Shown in pieces: positions 46,345 to 56,935 of a stretch of 64,000 nucleotides of DNA (position 1 is the first letter of the stretch; each line of letters opens with the position of its first letter). The notes beneath the pieces were generated by a model. The model ran no database searches and had not been told where the DNA came from. It was given only the letters and a program-made list of their open reading frames with translations. The stretch comes from Azolla caroliniana (lineage: Eukaryota; Polypodiophyta), in contig JBHGNT010000020.1 of NCBI GenBank assembly GCA_043228905.1, positions 5,208,001-5,272,000 of the forward strand. The letters run 5' to 3'. A program made the translations under genes and the position numbers.

Positions 46345-47399
46345 ACATGTTAGTGATTATTACAAAATGATGAGGAAGTAGAAAGCTTCTAAACTTTTTA
46401 CAAGAATGTATAAGAGCTAACATCCACTTTTCTACTTCCAAGAATTCTTTCTCTACATCAGACATGGCTTCACTAATAAAATATATAGGATGCATAAGCC
46501 TATTTTCAAAATCTTGTTGCATAAGAATGGCTCCTATAGCATGAGATCCAACACTAAGAGAAAGAAAGAAGGTAGATGTTCTATCATGTGGCTTTAGAAT
46601 AGGAGCATTACATAATAGTTCTTTTACTCTTACATATTGCTCTTCAGTTGTAGATGTCCACAAGAAGTTGTTGGTGTGGAGAATAATGCGAAAAGGATGG
46701 AGAATTTGAGCCAACATATGAATGAACCGTTTAAAGTAACGAACTTTTTGAACAAAGACCTCCAAATCTTTGACACTCGTGGGTGTTGTCATCTTTTGAA
46801 TTGCTTCAATCTTTGAGCTATCAACTTTGATTCCTTCTTGAGACACCACATGACCAAGCATCATCACCTCCTTTTCACCTATGTGACACTTCTTTGGGTT
46901 GAGTTGCATTTTGCATTCCTCCAATCTCTTGAATGCCAAGTGGACCTTTTCCAAATGGTCTTTCCTGCTACTGTAAATTGCAAAGTCATCCATAAAGACT
47001 CTTAACAAACTTTCCAAAGAATGGTTGGAATATATGAATAACATTTGTGAGTCCAAAGGGCATGCATCGATATGCAAAGCATCCCCATGGAGTGATGAAT
47101 GTCGCCTTCTTTTGATCCTCTTCCGCAATACGAATTTGAAAATAACCTGAATAGCCATCACAAACAGAGTACATTTCATGACCTGCAATTTCATCTAATA
47201 TTTCATCTTGGAAAGGAAGAGGAAAGTGATCCCTCTTGGTAGCCGCATTTAGAGGTTTGTAGTCAACACAAACCCTCCATTTTCCATTCTTTTTAGGCAC
47301 TACCACAATGGGTGAAACCCATTCAGAATCTTCCACTGGGTAAATGAATTGTGCCCACAACAAAGCTTTGACTTCCTTTAATAAGGCTTCCTTTTGCAC
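46289..47399 (-). pseudogene. Ty3-4 reverse transcriptase and first RNase H
   Basis: 47399-46986: VVVPKKNGKWRVCVDYKPLN, DGYSGYFQIRIAEEDQ, FAYRCMPFGLTN. After one frameshift near 47000-47040 it continues with the catalytic FMDD (LRVFMDDFAIYSS), PKKCHIGEKEVMMLGH and RNase H (SVGSHAIGAILMQQDFENR). Only about one break in over a kilobase. Confidence 0.85.
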
Positions 47400-47411
47400 G
47401 TGACCTAGTCT

Positions 47412-48710
47412 TCACAACTTTTGTGCAACTGGAGTTGTACCCTCCTTTAGATTTATGTGATGTTGGATGACATCTACACCCCTAATATGAGCATAATCAC
47501 TAATAAAAAGGTTAGGAAATTCTGAAATCAAATTAATAAATTGTTGTCTCTCTTGCCCTTTAAGATCTTTAGAAATCATCTTCTCTTTCTGCTCCATAGT
47601 AATTAAACCTCCTTCATCATCTTCTTCCTTCAAAACGGCATATGATGTTGTCATTTCCCATTCTAATGAGGAATCTTCACTTTCATCACTTTCATATGCG
47701 GACCCGCTATCATATTCAGTTATTCCATCTTCTTCTTTCTCAATAAGTCGTTGTTGCCGCATATCATAATGTATGCTCACTCCTTTTGATGGCGTTATGG
47801 TCATCAAACCTTTGCTCCAATCTTGGACAACATTGAGTTCTTGCATCCATGGTCTTCCTAGTACCAAAGAATATGACGGTCCTTTTAGTGGTATTACATG
47901 AAAATCCATCGAAATGCTTACCCCAAAACACTTGATGACCACATCCTCCACTATCCCAATGCAATGGACCACTCCACCATTGGCTACAACCACCCTTGCT
48001 GAAGATAACCTACTAATAGGAATTCCCACTTTGTTTACCACAAATTCAGAAATCAACCTTACTCTAGCACCACTATCAACCAAGGCATCTTTGATGTGAA
48101 ACCCTTTGATGGAGACAGGGATGGTTGGTCGTATGTCCTTTCGATCTTCTACTCGCACAATCCCCACATAATGCACAATCTTCCGACTTTGGCAAATACT
48201 TGCAAGCCGTCCCCACTCCTTTCGTAATGTGGGAGATAATTGGAGAAGTTGTGGCCATGTTATCCTTGGTCCACTTGATATCAACTCATGCTTCAAATTG
48301 AAAGCCTCTACACCTTCTTCACCCATAGGAATGTCCTCCATCTTGATCTTCCTTCTAGAGTGTCTCCTTCTCAATTTCTCCTCTTTCTCATTCTCCTTAG
48401 ACTTCTTCTTTTGTCTTGAGGCACTAGATTCTCCTTCAACTTCTTTCTCCTTTTGTGAGGACCTTGTCCTTTTCACAGGAGCTACTTCACAAGAATTATC
48501 ACTATCATCAATAAAATCAAGAAGATTCACATTATGAGGAATTATAGGAACCTGAGCCATAGGAAGTGTTATGGCTTTGCCTCCTTCGACTCCATTGTTG
48601 TTAGGCGTTGTCCATTCCTTTGCACTTGATACATGCCTCTTCCCATGCCTCTTTGTTGTCGATGAGGACATCTTGTTGAGATGTGTCCCTCCTCTTGAAA
48701 AGAATAACAA
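47412..48710 (-). CDS. Ty3-4 gag-pol middle: nucleocapsid spacer and protease
   Basis: 432 uninterrupted residues. A Lys/Glu-rich spacer comes first. The protease has an intact active site VDSGARVRLISEF near 48040-48080 and LVLGRPWMQELNVVQDW after it. An acidic stretch (EYDSGSAYESDESEDSS) leads to the RT entry. Ends at a stop just before RT. Confidence 0.75.
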   Translation of the reverse strand: MLFFSRGGTHLNKMSSSTTKRHGKRHVSSAKEWTTPNNNGVEGGKAITLPMAQVPIIPHNVNLLDFIDDSDNSCEVAPVKRTRSSQKEKEVEGESSASRQKKKSKENEKEEKLRRRHSRRKIKMEDIPMGEEGVEAFNLKHELISSGPRITWPQLLQLSPTLRKEWGRLASICQSRKIVHYVGIVRVEDRKDIRPTIPVSIKGFHIKDALVDSGARVRLISEFVVNKVGIPISRLSSARVVVANGGVVHCIGIVEDVVIKCFGVSISMDFHVIPLKGPSYSLVLGRPWMQELNVVQDWSKGLMTITPSKGVSIHYDMRQQRLIEKEEDGITEYDSGSAYESDESEDSSLEWEMTTSYAVLKEEDDEGGLITMEQKEKMISKDLKGQERQQFINLISEFPNLFISDYAHIRGVDVIQHHINLKEGTTPVAQKL

Positions 48711-49210
48711 ATTACACCTTGATGCCCTCTAGAGCCACCACCATCGGGAATAATGTTGTGAATTGCTTGGGATTGTCGCAAGTGGGCCATCACTTCATCA
48801 AAGCGTCGATTCACCAATGCCATTGTATCTTGTTCACTCTTCACTTGTTCCACTTCTTGAGATATACTTGTTGGGTTTATTTCATACTCAATGAAACCAA
48901 GTGGTGATTCCATCATTAGTCGAAATAACTCTTCCCTTACTTCGGTTGCACTTCGTCGTTGAATATATTTGGCACGAAATTGGTGCACCAACAGTTGATA
49001 TGCTCCTTGTTGATTTGGTGGAAGAGAGTCATACCAATCTCGAGCTTGACCATAGAATGTTGCTACCAACAAAGGTAACTTCTCATTGTCGGTGATGCGT
49101 CCAATAGAGACAACATGATGCTCAAAGGATGCCAAAAAGGCACTAGCATCTTGTATTCTTTCACCTAAAAATGCAAACTGCATAGCTAAGTTAATGTAGT
49201 ATAGTAACAC
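48569..49210 (-). CDS. Ty3-4 gag
   Basis: 213 residues: gag core (LASFEHHVVSIGRITDNEK, YGQARDWYDSLPPNQQ, FRAKYIQRRSATEVREEL). The knuckle reads CYSFQEEGHISTRC, with Phe for the second Cys. It overlaps the downstream protease frame by about 140 bases, in another phase, compatible with frameshifting or simply with decay. Confidence 0.7.
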   Translation of the reverse strand: MLLYYINLAMQFAFLGERIQDASAFLASFEHHVVSIGRITDNEKLPLLVATFYGQARDWYDSLPPNQQGAYQLLVHQFRAKYIQRRSATEVREELFRLMMESPLGFIEYEINPTSISQEVEQVKSEQDTMALVNRRFDEVMAHLRQSQAIHNIIPDGGGSRGHQGVICYSFQEEGHISTRCPHRQQRGMGRGMYQVQRNGQRLTTMESKEAKP

Positions 49211-49271
49211 AATTAAAGGATAAGTTCTCCTCCTATACGGAAAGGATCAGCCCTCCCTGGAGCGCCAATAA

Positions 49272-50001
49272 TGATAGTGTGTTTAAGACAAGGGGTAATC
49301 TTACACTATATGAGGGCTTTATCAAACCGGTTAGATTGAGTTGTGACTCATAATATATTATATAGATCAAGAGAGACTCAAGAAATTAGGAAAAAAAGAT
49401 AGAGAAGATGAGAAAGAGATAAGATTGTTATGATATTCCAACATCAAGACAATACAAAGGAGATAAACTCCACATTCAACTAAGAAACCAAAGACCTTCT
49501 TACTACCAATCACTCAAAAACCAATATTTAGACCCTTCCTCTTTCACTAAGATATCTCTTCTTAAGACTCCCTCTCCTCTATTAGGATTCTCTCCCTATT
49601 AGTTGCCCCATCTAAGACTATCACTTCCTCTTTTATAATTTTCTTATTCTTCCTCGTTCACGCTATTTTTAGAAGTTTTTTATCTCCTATTTTTAGCTAA
49701 GACCCAACGACCTTCTAATCGTCATATCTCCCTCCTCAGAGCTCCGAATTTATCTCTTTACAAGATTTCTAACACATATTTAAACATAATATTTGGGTAA
49801 AAAACGAAGGATTTATGACCATTCTTTTTTTACTGTTTTTATGGTCTACTTTTTCTCTTTTTACTTTTCTCTTGGTCTCTTACTTTTACTTTTGACTTCT
49901 TCCTAAGGTCTTGGTTCGTGTTCTTAGCCTCCAAATATGAATTATCCATACTTTATATTCTTTTAATGTTCAATGACTTAGATTCTAAAAACACTTTCAC
50001 A
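49272..50001 (-). repeat. Ty3-4 5' LTR (minus-strand element)
   Basis: 730 bp, near identical to the partner apart from one ~28-base deletion after CTCCGAATTTA and scattered substitutions, which points to a relatively recent insertion. Confidence 0.9.
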
Positions 50002-50029
50002 AATAGTACTGAAACAGAGAGGGAATTAG

Positions 50030-50079
50030 TACTAAGAGATGAAGATTAGTACTCAAAGGAAAAGAGGGTGTAGAACAGT

Positions 50080-50155
<76 letters not shown>

Positions 50156-50343
50156 ACAAAAGGATATATTATGTGAAAAGAATATACAAGGATAGCTAGG
50201 AGGCTTAAGACTAGCATTGAACCGATTTAGTTCTCGATAATGCCATGTGCCTCTTTTTATAGTGAAATGTTCCAGAGAAATCTAGAATATACATGGATTT
50301 CCTAAGTGAAATAATAAATGGAAATCATATTTTTTATATTACA
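50030..50343 (-). repeat. Ty3-3 5' LTR (minus-strand element)
   Basis: In element orientation it starts TGTAATATAAAAAATATG at 50343, has CACTATAAAAAGAGG as TATA box (about 50250-50266), then a long CT run (GA on plus, 50086-50151). The inner boundary is approximate. No second copy is available for comparison. Confidence 0.5.
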
Positions 50344-50344
50344 A

Positions 50345-50410
50345 TGTATAGCTTAATGGTAAAGCTTTTGCCCAAGTGCCACAAGGTCATGGGTTCAAAT
50401 CTTTTTGAAG
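50345..50410 (+). other. tRNA-like sequence / SINE head
   Basis: An A-box-like TAGCTTAATGG at 50349-50359 and a B-box-like GGTTCAAATC at 50392-50401 are 32 bases apart, as in tRNA-derived Pol III promoters of plant SINEs. It lies exactly between the Ty3-3 LTR and resumed Ty1-3 RT. No SINE tail or duplication was seen. Confidence 0.4.
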
Positions 50411-51202
50411 CCATACCATGCTAAATCATTACACTCTCTTGGTATCTTCTTTATGGATGCCGGAGAACCAACATTATACAAAGAAGCATTTGCATCTGCC
50501 AATTTGACCACCTGGCATCTAGTCATTGAGTCCGAAATGAACTCCATTCGAGCAAACCAAACTTGGGAGTTGGTCGAACTACCGAAAAATCGACTTGCTC
50601 TTCCATGCAAATGGGTCTATAGAATTGAAGAGATGTCCAATTCAGCCACCCCAAAATTCAAGGCCAGATTAGTTGCGAAAGGGTTTCGACAAGAATATGG
50701 TGTCGATTTTGACGAAATCTTGTCACCAGTAGTGAAAATGACAACGCTTCGATTGATGCTCAACGTAGTGGTAGCCAAAGATTTGGAGTTGATTCAGCTA
50801 GATGTCAAAATGGCTTTCCTCCATGGTGATCTTAAGGAGGAAATATATATGGAGCAGCCGGAAGGCTTCGTGGTATCCTTCCAAGAACATCTAGTTTGCC
50901 GACTTAGGAAGAGTCCTTATGGCCTGAAACAGGCACCACGACAGTGGTACAAGAAGTTCGACGACTTTATCCAATCGATCGGCTTCTCAAAGTGCGATGA
51001 GGACCACTGCCTCTTCACAAAAACAACTCAAGATGGATCACCCATCTTCCTCTTCATCTATGTGGACAACATGCTAATCTCTAAACGACATGCCAGAGAG
51101 CTCGCCGAACTCGTTCGACAACTGCAGTTGAAGTTTGCCATGAAAGATCTCGGTCCGATAAGACATATTCTAGGCATAAAGATTAGTCAAAATCGAAATT
51201 GA
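50411..51202 (+). pseudogene. Ty1-3 reverse transcriptase
   Basis: About 260 uninterrupted residues with DAGEPTLYKEAFASAN, QTWELVELPK, FRQEYGVDFDEILSPV, LDVKMAFLHGDLKEEIYME and GLKQAPRQWYKKF. The catalytic motif reads YVDN instead of YVDD (FIYVDNMLIS). One residue change plus the downstream stop disable it. The open frame extends left into a tRNA-like sequence, so residues before about 50430 may not belong to the element. Confidence 0.85.
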
Positions 51203-52024
51203 AGACAATTGTTTATGTGTTAATCCGACTACATTGACCGTGTCTTAGAACGCTTCAACATGCGATCGGCTAAATCTGCTTCAACCCCGCTCCCAATTAG
51301 TCTTCGGCTGTCTCATCGATATTGTCCGACATCCGATCCGGAGGGGGAAATCATGAAATCCGTATCATATGCACCGATAGTTGGCTCCTTGATGTACGTG
51401 ATGGTCGTGACAGAACCTGACATTGCTCACGTTGTAGGAGTTGTTAGCAGATTCATGCACAACCTTGGTCGGTCGCACTGGAACGTAGTAAAGCATGTGT
51501 TTAGATATTTGGTGGACACAAAAGATCTTGGTATTCTATTCAGCCCGAATGATATCTCATGCGTAGTCGGGTACACCGACTCGGACATTGTAGGTTGCAT
51601 AGACAACCGAATATTGTTTCAAATTTGGCAATGGAGCGATCTCGTGGAAATCGAAACTCCAAGAGTGCACCGCCACATCAACGATCGAGGCCAAATACAT
51701 AGCTGCGTCCGATGCAGCGAAAGAGGGTTTATGGCTCGGTCGGTTGGCGTGTACGTTTCGACAAGCTGAAATCGGCTTGGCTCTAGTTGTTCATAGTGAC
51801 AATCAGGGTATTGTCGCTTTGTCGAAAAATCCGGTTCATCACAACACCTCGAAGCACATCGACGTTCGATATCACTTTGTTTGGGACTATGTCATTTAAG
51901 GGAAAATCGGCCTCGAGAAGATATCTACAACCAGTAATGTCGCAGATGGGATGACCAAGTGTCTTTCGGCGGATCGATTTCAATCCCTTCGGCACAAGAT
52001 GGGCATAACGAAGAATCAGTTCGA
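51203..52024 (+). pseudogene. Ty1-3 RNase H
   Basis: 51260-51610 gives ASTPLPISLRLS, YAPIVGSLMYVMV, FRYLVDTKDLGILFSP and GYTDSDIVG. After a frame change come FGNGAISWKSKLQ, EAKYIAASDAAKEGLWLG, SDNQGIVALSKNP and HIDVRYHFVWD, to KMGITKNQFD near 52024. Confidence 0.8.
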
Positions 52025-52235
52025 TTAAGTCAGACAGTTAGGATGTTTTCGAACAATCAACTTCGATAGTTCGAAGTTCGACCTTAGTTTCCACAACTTC
52101 GGCTAGCGGCCTTTTGTTTTTCGAAGTTCACCAACTCTAACGAAATTTCGATTTGCTCGAAAACCTTGTATCAATCTGTATTCTACATTCATTTCGATTT
52201 ACAGATTTTGAATGTATACGCCCATTACGAGGGAG

Positions 52236-52554
52236 TGTTGAATGTGGGTCTCTAATGGACGTATTCACACTATCTCCCTTTGTACACACTAGGTTTAGGC
52301 TATTTATGTAAATAGTGAGAAGGGTAGTTGCCCTAAGTTAGTGAGTATATAAACTGACCTTGTAACTTGGTTGAAAGTGGTTGATATTATTTAGTTCATC
52401 TTGTGCCCAATGTCTCTCTCTCTCATGCGTTCGACATGGTGGATCATTGTTTTATATCTCTATTGTCAATTCACTCCTGTGATTGTATTTGCTTATTGAT
52501 CTTCTATCAGAAGAGTGTTGATTTGTTCCGCACTAGACGACCGTGTCTCCAACA
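52236..52554 (+). repeat. Ty1-3 3' LTR
   Basis: 319 bp, TGTTGAATGTGGG to CTCCAACA. One TATA segment and a short CT run only. Confidence 0.9.
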
Positions 52555-53803
52555 AGCACATGGCGTATGTGTATTAATTATTGACACTTAAATAAAGTGA
52601 CGATCAAGAATTCATATCCATTGCCCTGGGCTGACGATCTAATTAACCGTCTTTAGGGAGCTCGGTATTTTACGAAACTTGATCTCTGTACAAGCTACCA
52701 TCAAATTTGTATAAGTGAGGAAGATGTTCCTAAAATGACATTTCATACGTGCTATGGCCATTATGAGTTTTTGGTTATGCCTTTTGGTTTGATCAATGCT
52801 CCGACCAAATTTCAAGAAGAAATGAATGACATTTTCCGAGAACCTGTAAATTTTATTGCTATTTCTTGGATGATATTCTAGTTTATAGCCGTACATTAGA
52901 AGAACATGCTAAACATGTCTGCTTTGTTTTACAAACATTGCTTGACAAACAGTTTTACGCGAAGATCTCAAAATGTGAGTTCTTCAAGAAATCAATTACT
53001 TATCTTGGACATCTCATAAACGAACGAGGAGTTGAAATTGATCCTTCTTGCATCGAGAAAGTCAAACTTTGGCCCACTCTTCGGAATATTCAAGAAGTTC
53101 AATCATTCCTTGGTTTTCTCAAGTTTTTGTGAAAATGTCTACGTAATTACTCCCAATTGACGACACCGTTTACTGATCTTCTTAAAGGTCAAACACATAA
53201 GTCCACAAAACCTATTGTGTGGAATGCTACACTAGACCTCGCCTTTAAGGAACTCAAGGACTTGGTGTGCAAGGCTCCTTCACTTCTTTTACCAAATCCT
53301 TCAAAACCTTTTCAGGTTGAAACCGATGCAAGTGATTATGCTATAGGTGTTGTCTTATATCAAGATGGTAAACCAATAGCATTCGAGAGTAAGTAACTTG
53401 ATTCTGCTTAGTGTTGGCATACGGTTCAAGAAAAGGAATTATATGCAGTTATTCATGCGCTCAAGACATGGTGCCATTATCTTTATGGAAATCATTTTGT
53501 GGTAACTACGGATCACGCGTCCTTAAATTATTTTTGTGACCAACAAGACTTGAAAGGTCATAAGGCACGATGGGCAGATCTCATCCAGGACTTTGATTTT
53601 TCCATACGATATCATAAAGGTTCCATGAACACTGTCGCTGATGCACTAAGTTGCATCTGTGAAGTTAACATGCTTAGCTTCACTGAAATAACATCAAATC
53701 TTATGATTACCTTCGACGAAAGTATCCTGATGACATTTATTTTGCTAAATACTAGGCAATAGTTGAGTCTGGAACAGACACCACCACATCCTCGAAGGAA
53801 TAC
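52555..53803 (+). pseudogene. Ty3-2 reverse transcriptase core and RNase H
   Basis: Resumes directly after Ty1-3 with [28 protein letters not shown], the catalytic FLDD near 52865 ([11 protein letters not shown]), KCEFFKKSITYLGH and QSFLGFLKF. RNase H runs 53157-53690 (VETDASDYAIGVVL, TDHASLNYFCDQQDLKGHKARW, ADALS). It has several stops. It ends at 53803, where Ty3-5 sits after AATAC. Confidence 0.85.
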
Positions 53804-54238
53804 TGTTATGTACACATAACGTTGGTGAGGGTGGGTCACCAATATTTACATTAGTGAAGGGTATGTTCACTAATGTTAAAAAGGGGAGTAATGATTGGAT
53901 ACAAGGAATGATAGGTGCATGCACTATCATGACTTGGACAACCAATGAATGGAGAGCCGTTTAAAAAGGCACATCTATTCAAGGGGCCTAGGAAAAGGTA
54001 TAAATATGAGGCTTAGCTACTGTCTTAGACACCGGTGGTGCGGGCTACGCTTTCATTTCGACAATCGTGTTTATCTCTTCCAAGGTATTAGTCATCCTAA
54101 TATCTGGCAGTATGGGACGTCGGTGGTAGGTTGGCTATGTCTAGATCATAGCTCGGGGGTGGAACGGGTTCTTCTATCCATTCTATTTTCCTTCTTTTAC
54201 TTTAGTTTGGTCTATTGATTAGTAATAAACTCTTAACA
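53804..54238 (+). repeat. Ty3-5 5' LTR
   Basis: 435 bp, TGTTATGTACAC to CTCTTAACA, with GGTATAAATATGAGG as TATA box near 53998-54012. Confidence 0.9.
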
Positions 54239-54670
54239 GTGGTATTAGAGCATTTACTAACTTTTCTTTTGTTGTTTTGATGTGTTTTGCGTGTGAGCGA
54301 TGGGGATCTAACAAGGATCGTCATGCTCTTTACAGGATCAAAACAACATTCTTAACCTGGTATTCTTCTTTCTCGATCTCTCTTTTATTTTCTATGATGC
54401 TTTCTTCTTGGTCATATGGAAGTGACATTACATTTTCTTTTCTTTTCTTTTCTTTCTTCTTTCTACCATCATACGATGTTAATCTACTTATGAATCTGGT
54501 CGAGCATGTTTGCACTAATTGCACACGCTCAACTCATGGCCCTTTTCCATATTGCGATGTATCTCCCTCTCCCCTCTCTTACGATAATAATTATTCTTGT
54601 GCATCGGGTTGAGTGTGTTTGCCCTAATCGCACATGCTCACCTCATGGCCCTTTTGCATATGATGTTGAG

Positions 54671-54919
54671 TATGCCACTCTTCCCTTTATTGAGCCATCA
54701 CTTGGCTGATTCTATGGGATGTTGTGGTCTTCACAATGTGTATGTCGCCTACCTATGCCACTCTACTCTCTATTTAGCCATCACTTGTCCGATTCTATGG
54801 GATGTTGTGGTCTTAACGAGGTATATGCCGCTTACCTTTGCCACTTTACTCTTTATTGAGCCATCAATTGGCCGATTCTAGGGAGATGTGGTGGTCTTGA
54901 GGAGGTGCATGTCGACTAC
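54671..54919 (+). repeat. 83-bp tandem repeats in the Ty3-5 leader
   Basis: Three copies starting at 54671, 54754 and 54837, each holding TGCCACT, GAGCCATCA and GATTCTA(G)GG in order. A separate 108-bp period duplication (about 54498 and 54606, CTCATGGCCCTTTT) lies just before. Untranslated leader. Confidence 0.8.
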
Positions 54920-55689
54920 CTTAGGGTTTCATACCTTAAGGCATGCTTAATGATTCATACACCTAATTAATTATTATTCTAATTAATTTCTAATTACACA
55001 AATTTTCGTTTCACTTTTGTATGATTTTCTATTAATTGTCATTTACCCACCCACAATTAACTCTCTTTCTTGCCCTTATTTTAAGTTCATCTACACTATT
55101 TACGTACGTTTAATGGTGTAACGATTCATGTAGATTATTTTTTAATATTGAGTGGGCATCATGTCGTTTTCTGAACGATTTTTTACAACGGCTCATCTAG
55201 GTTTAACTCATATTATCAAGCCTTAGAACTCAAGTAAAACCACATGAGTTCCCCTATTTGATGTTTTACTCATAGATTTGAGTTCTACATCTTTGCACAC
55301 AACACCACCGCCACTTGTATCAATTTGTAGCTTATGTCACAATTGTGCAAATTAAAACCACCATATTGGGATGTATATGTGCATACCTCACACCATCCAT
55401 TTATTTGCAAGTGCACTTGTTTTTTCACGTAATACACTTTCTTGACCATATCAATACATGTTGGGTTGGCATTCTAATATAAGGCTAAGTAGGAAACTAC
55501 GTTGATGTTAGAACCATGGTTTACTCAAGATAGAGATCCGAGAAAGACATCTTAGCTATGTTTGCCCCCATGGTTTTTAAAACACCATAGTGTTACCATA
55601 GTTATCGGATCTCCAATCACATCTCATATGTCTAGAGGGGTAAAGACGTGAGATGCTTTCTTGGTAAAGTTCTTACAATAAAAATTTCA

Positions 55690-56928
55690 AGAATTGACTA
55701 TTAAGTCCAAGAAAGAAGGTGAACCTTCTTTCATAGTAACACCATTCAAGGGAGATAAGAATTGGAAAGGAAAAACATCTCAATACTTACAATGTCAGAT
55801 TAATAAGTCGGAACGACTTAAAGCTGTGGGTCTTTTACATCCCTTAGATATTGCGAACAAAAAATGGGAAAGTATCTTGATGGATTTTAGTGTTAGTTTA
55901 CCTCGTACATAGAGGGGTCATGATGCCATTTGGGTTGTCATTGACAGACTAACAAAATTGGCTAGATTTATTCCTACGAAAACCACAATAACCACTCAAC
56001 AATTGGCTTATAAATATGTTGATGAGTTATTTCGCTTTTATGGATTACCGATGGATATTATTAGTGATCGAGATTCCAAGTTTACTAGTTACTTTTGGAC
56101 TCATGTCTTTAAGAAACTAGAAACTACGTTGATCATGAGTTCCGCAGCTCATCCTCAGTCTGATGGACAAACTGAACGAGTTAATCAAATTATTGAGGAC
56201 ATGCTTCGAGCTTATGTAGCAAAAACCCCTTCTAAGTGGGAGCAATACCTTCCTATCTTAGAATTTACCTATAATAACTCTAAATATACATCGACTAGAT
56301 ATAATCCTTTTATGTCGATCTATGGTTTTTCAGCCACGTGCCCCAGTTGATGTCACGATTAGACAGTACACGCAATTTTTTGAAGGACATGAACCAAATG
56401 TTGCATATTGCCAAAGAGATTGTCAAGGCAACTCATGATCGTGCTCGATTTTATGCTGATCAGGATAGACGTCCTCCTGCATTTACTATTGATCAAAAAG
56501 TTTTTTTGCGTGTCCCTACTAACTCTACGTCATTGTCTATGGGCAAGTGCCCTAAGTTAGCCCCATGATATTGTGGCCCATTTGAAATCCTTAAGCGGGT
56601 TGGATCATCTACTTATCACCTTGCCTTACCCCGTAACGTTGGTATTCATCCTGTTTTTCACGTCAGTCATCTAAAACCATTTTTAGGCTCTGGTGATAAC
56701 ACCATCACAATCCAAGATCTTGTAACATGAGAGGATTTTTCTTACAAACCTCATGTTCCTGAACGAATTCTTGATTCTCGTACTAAACGTTTACGTTCTA
56801 AAGAGATTCGGCTATTCAAGATCAAATGGATGGATAAACCTAGTGATGATGCCACATGGGAACGTGCGCATACTCTTAAGGCACAATTTCCTCACTTTAT
56901 ATTGCAAGAGTGCCATCTTTTGAAGTAG
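55690..56928 (+). pseudogene. Ty3-5 gag remnant joined to integrase and chromodomain
   Basis: Starts in gag (KKEGEPSFIVTPFKGDKNWK), continues in the same frame into the integrase zinc end and core: DRLTKLARFIPTKT, IISDRDSKFTSYFW, HPQSDGQTERVNQI (second Asp and Glu present; the first aligns as MDFS). It then has EFTYNNSKYTST, a stop, GPFEILKRVGSSTYHLAL, HVSHLKPFL and a chromodomain (FKIKWMDKPSDDATWER). Three or four stops interrupt it. Confidence 0.85.
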
Positions 56929-56935
56929 GGGAGTA

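Larger units (their letters stand above)
43360..50001 (-). mobile_element. Ty3-4: Tat-like Gypsy element with two RNase H domains
   Basis: LTRs 43360-44115 and 49272-50001, duplication AATAG at 43355-43359 and 50002-50006. The primer site region on the minus strand begins TTGGCGCTCC left of 49272. The purine tract AACAAGGGGGAGGGC lies right of 44115. Long open frames for gag, protease, RT, RNase H plus archaeal-type RNase H, and integrase. The innermost and best preserved LTR element here. Confidence 0.95.
38935..50343 (-). mobile_element. Ty3-3: chromodomain Gypsy element, 3' LTR missing, opened by Ty3-4
   Basis: The minus-strand order gag (43200) to chromodomain (38970) is complete. The polypurine stretch is a G-rich run whose complement lies at about 38902-38931. 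No 3' LTR follows; Ty1-3 sequence is met instead, so the left end is a deletion. The right LTR ends at about 50343 and has a TATA box. Ty3-4 is inserted in its leader. Inserted in Ty1-3. Confidence 0.75.
30647..52554 (+). mobile_element. Ty1-3: Copia element, opened by Ty1-4 and Ty3-3
   Basis: LTRs 30647-31024 and 52236-52554. The flanks GGCAT (30642-30646) and AGCAC (52555-52559) look like a decayed 5-bp duplication of GGCAC, since removing the insert with GGCAC restores the Ty3-2 frame. Primer site TGGTATCAGAGC at 31027-31038; polypurine tract ACGAGGGAG before 52236. Gag, protease, integrase, RT and RNase H are all present but broken. Confidence 0.9.
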
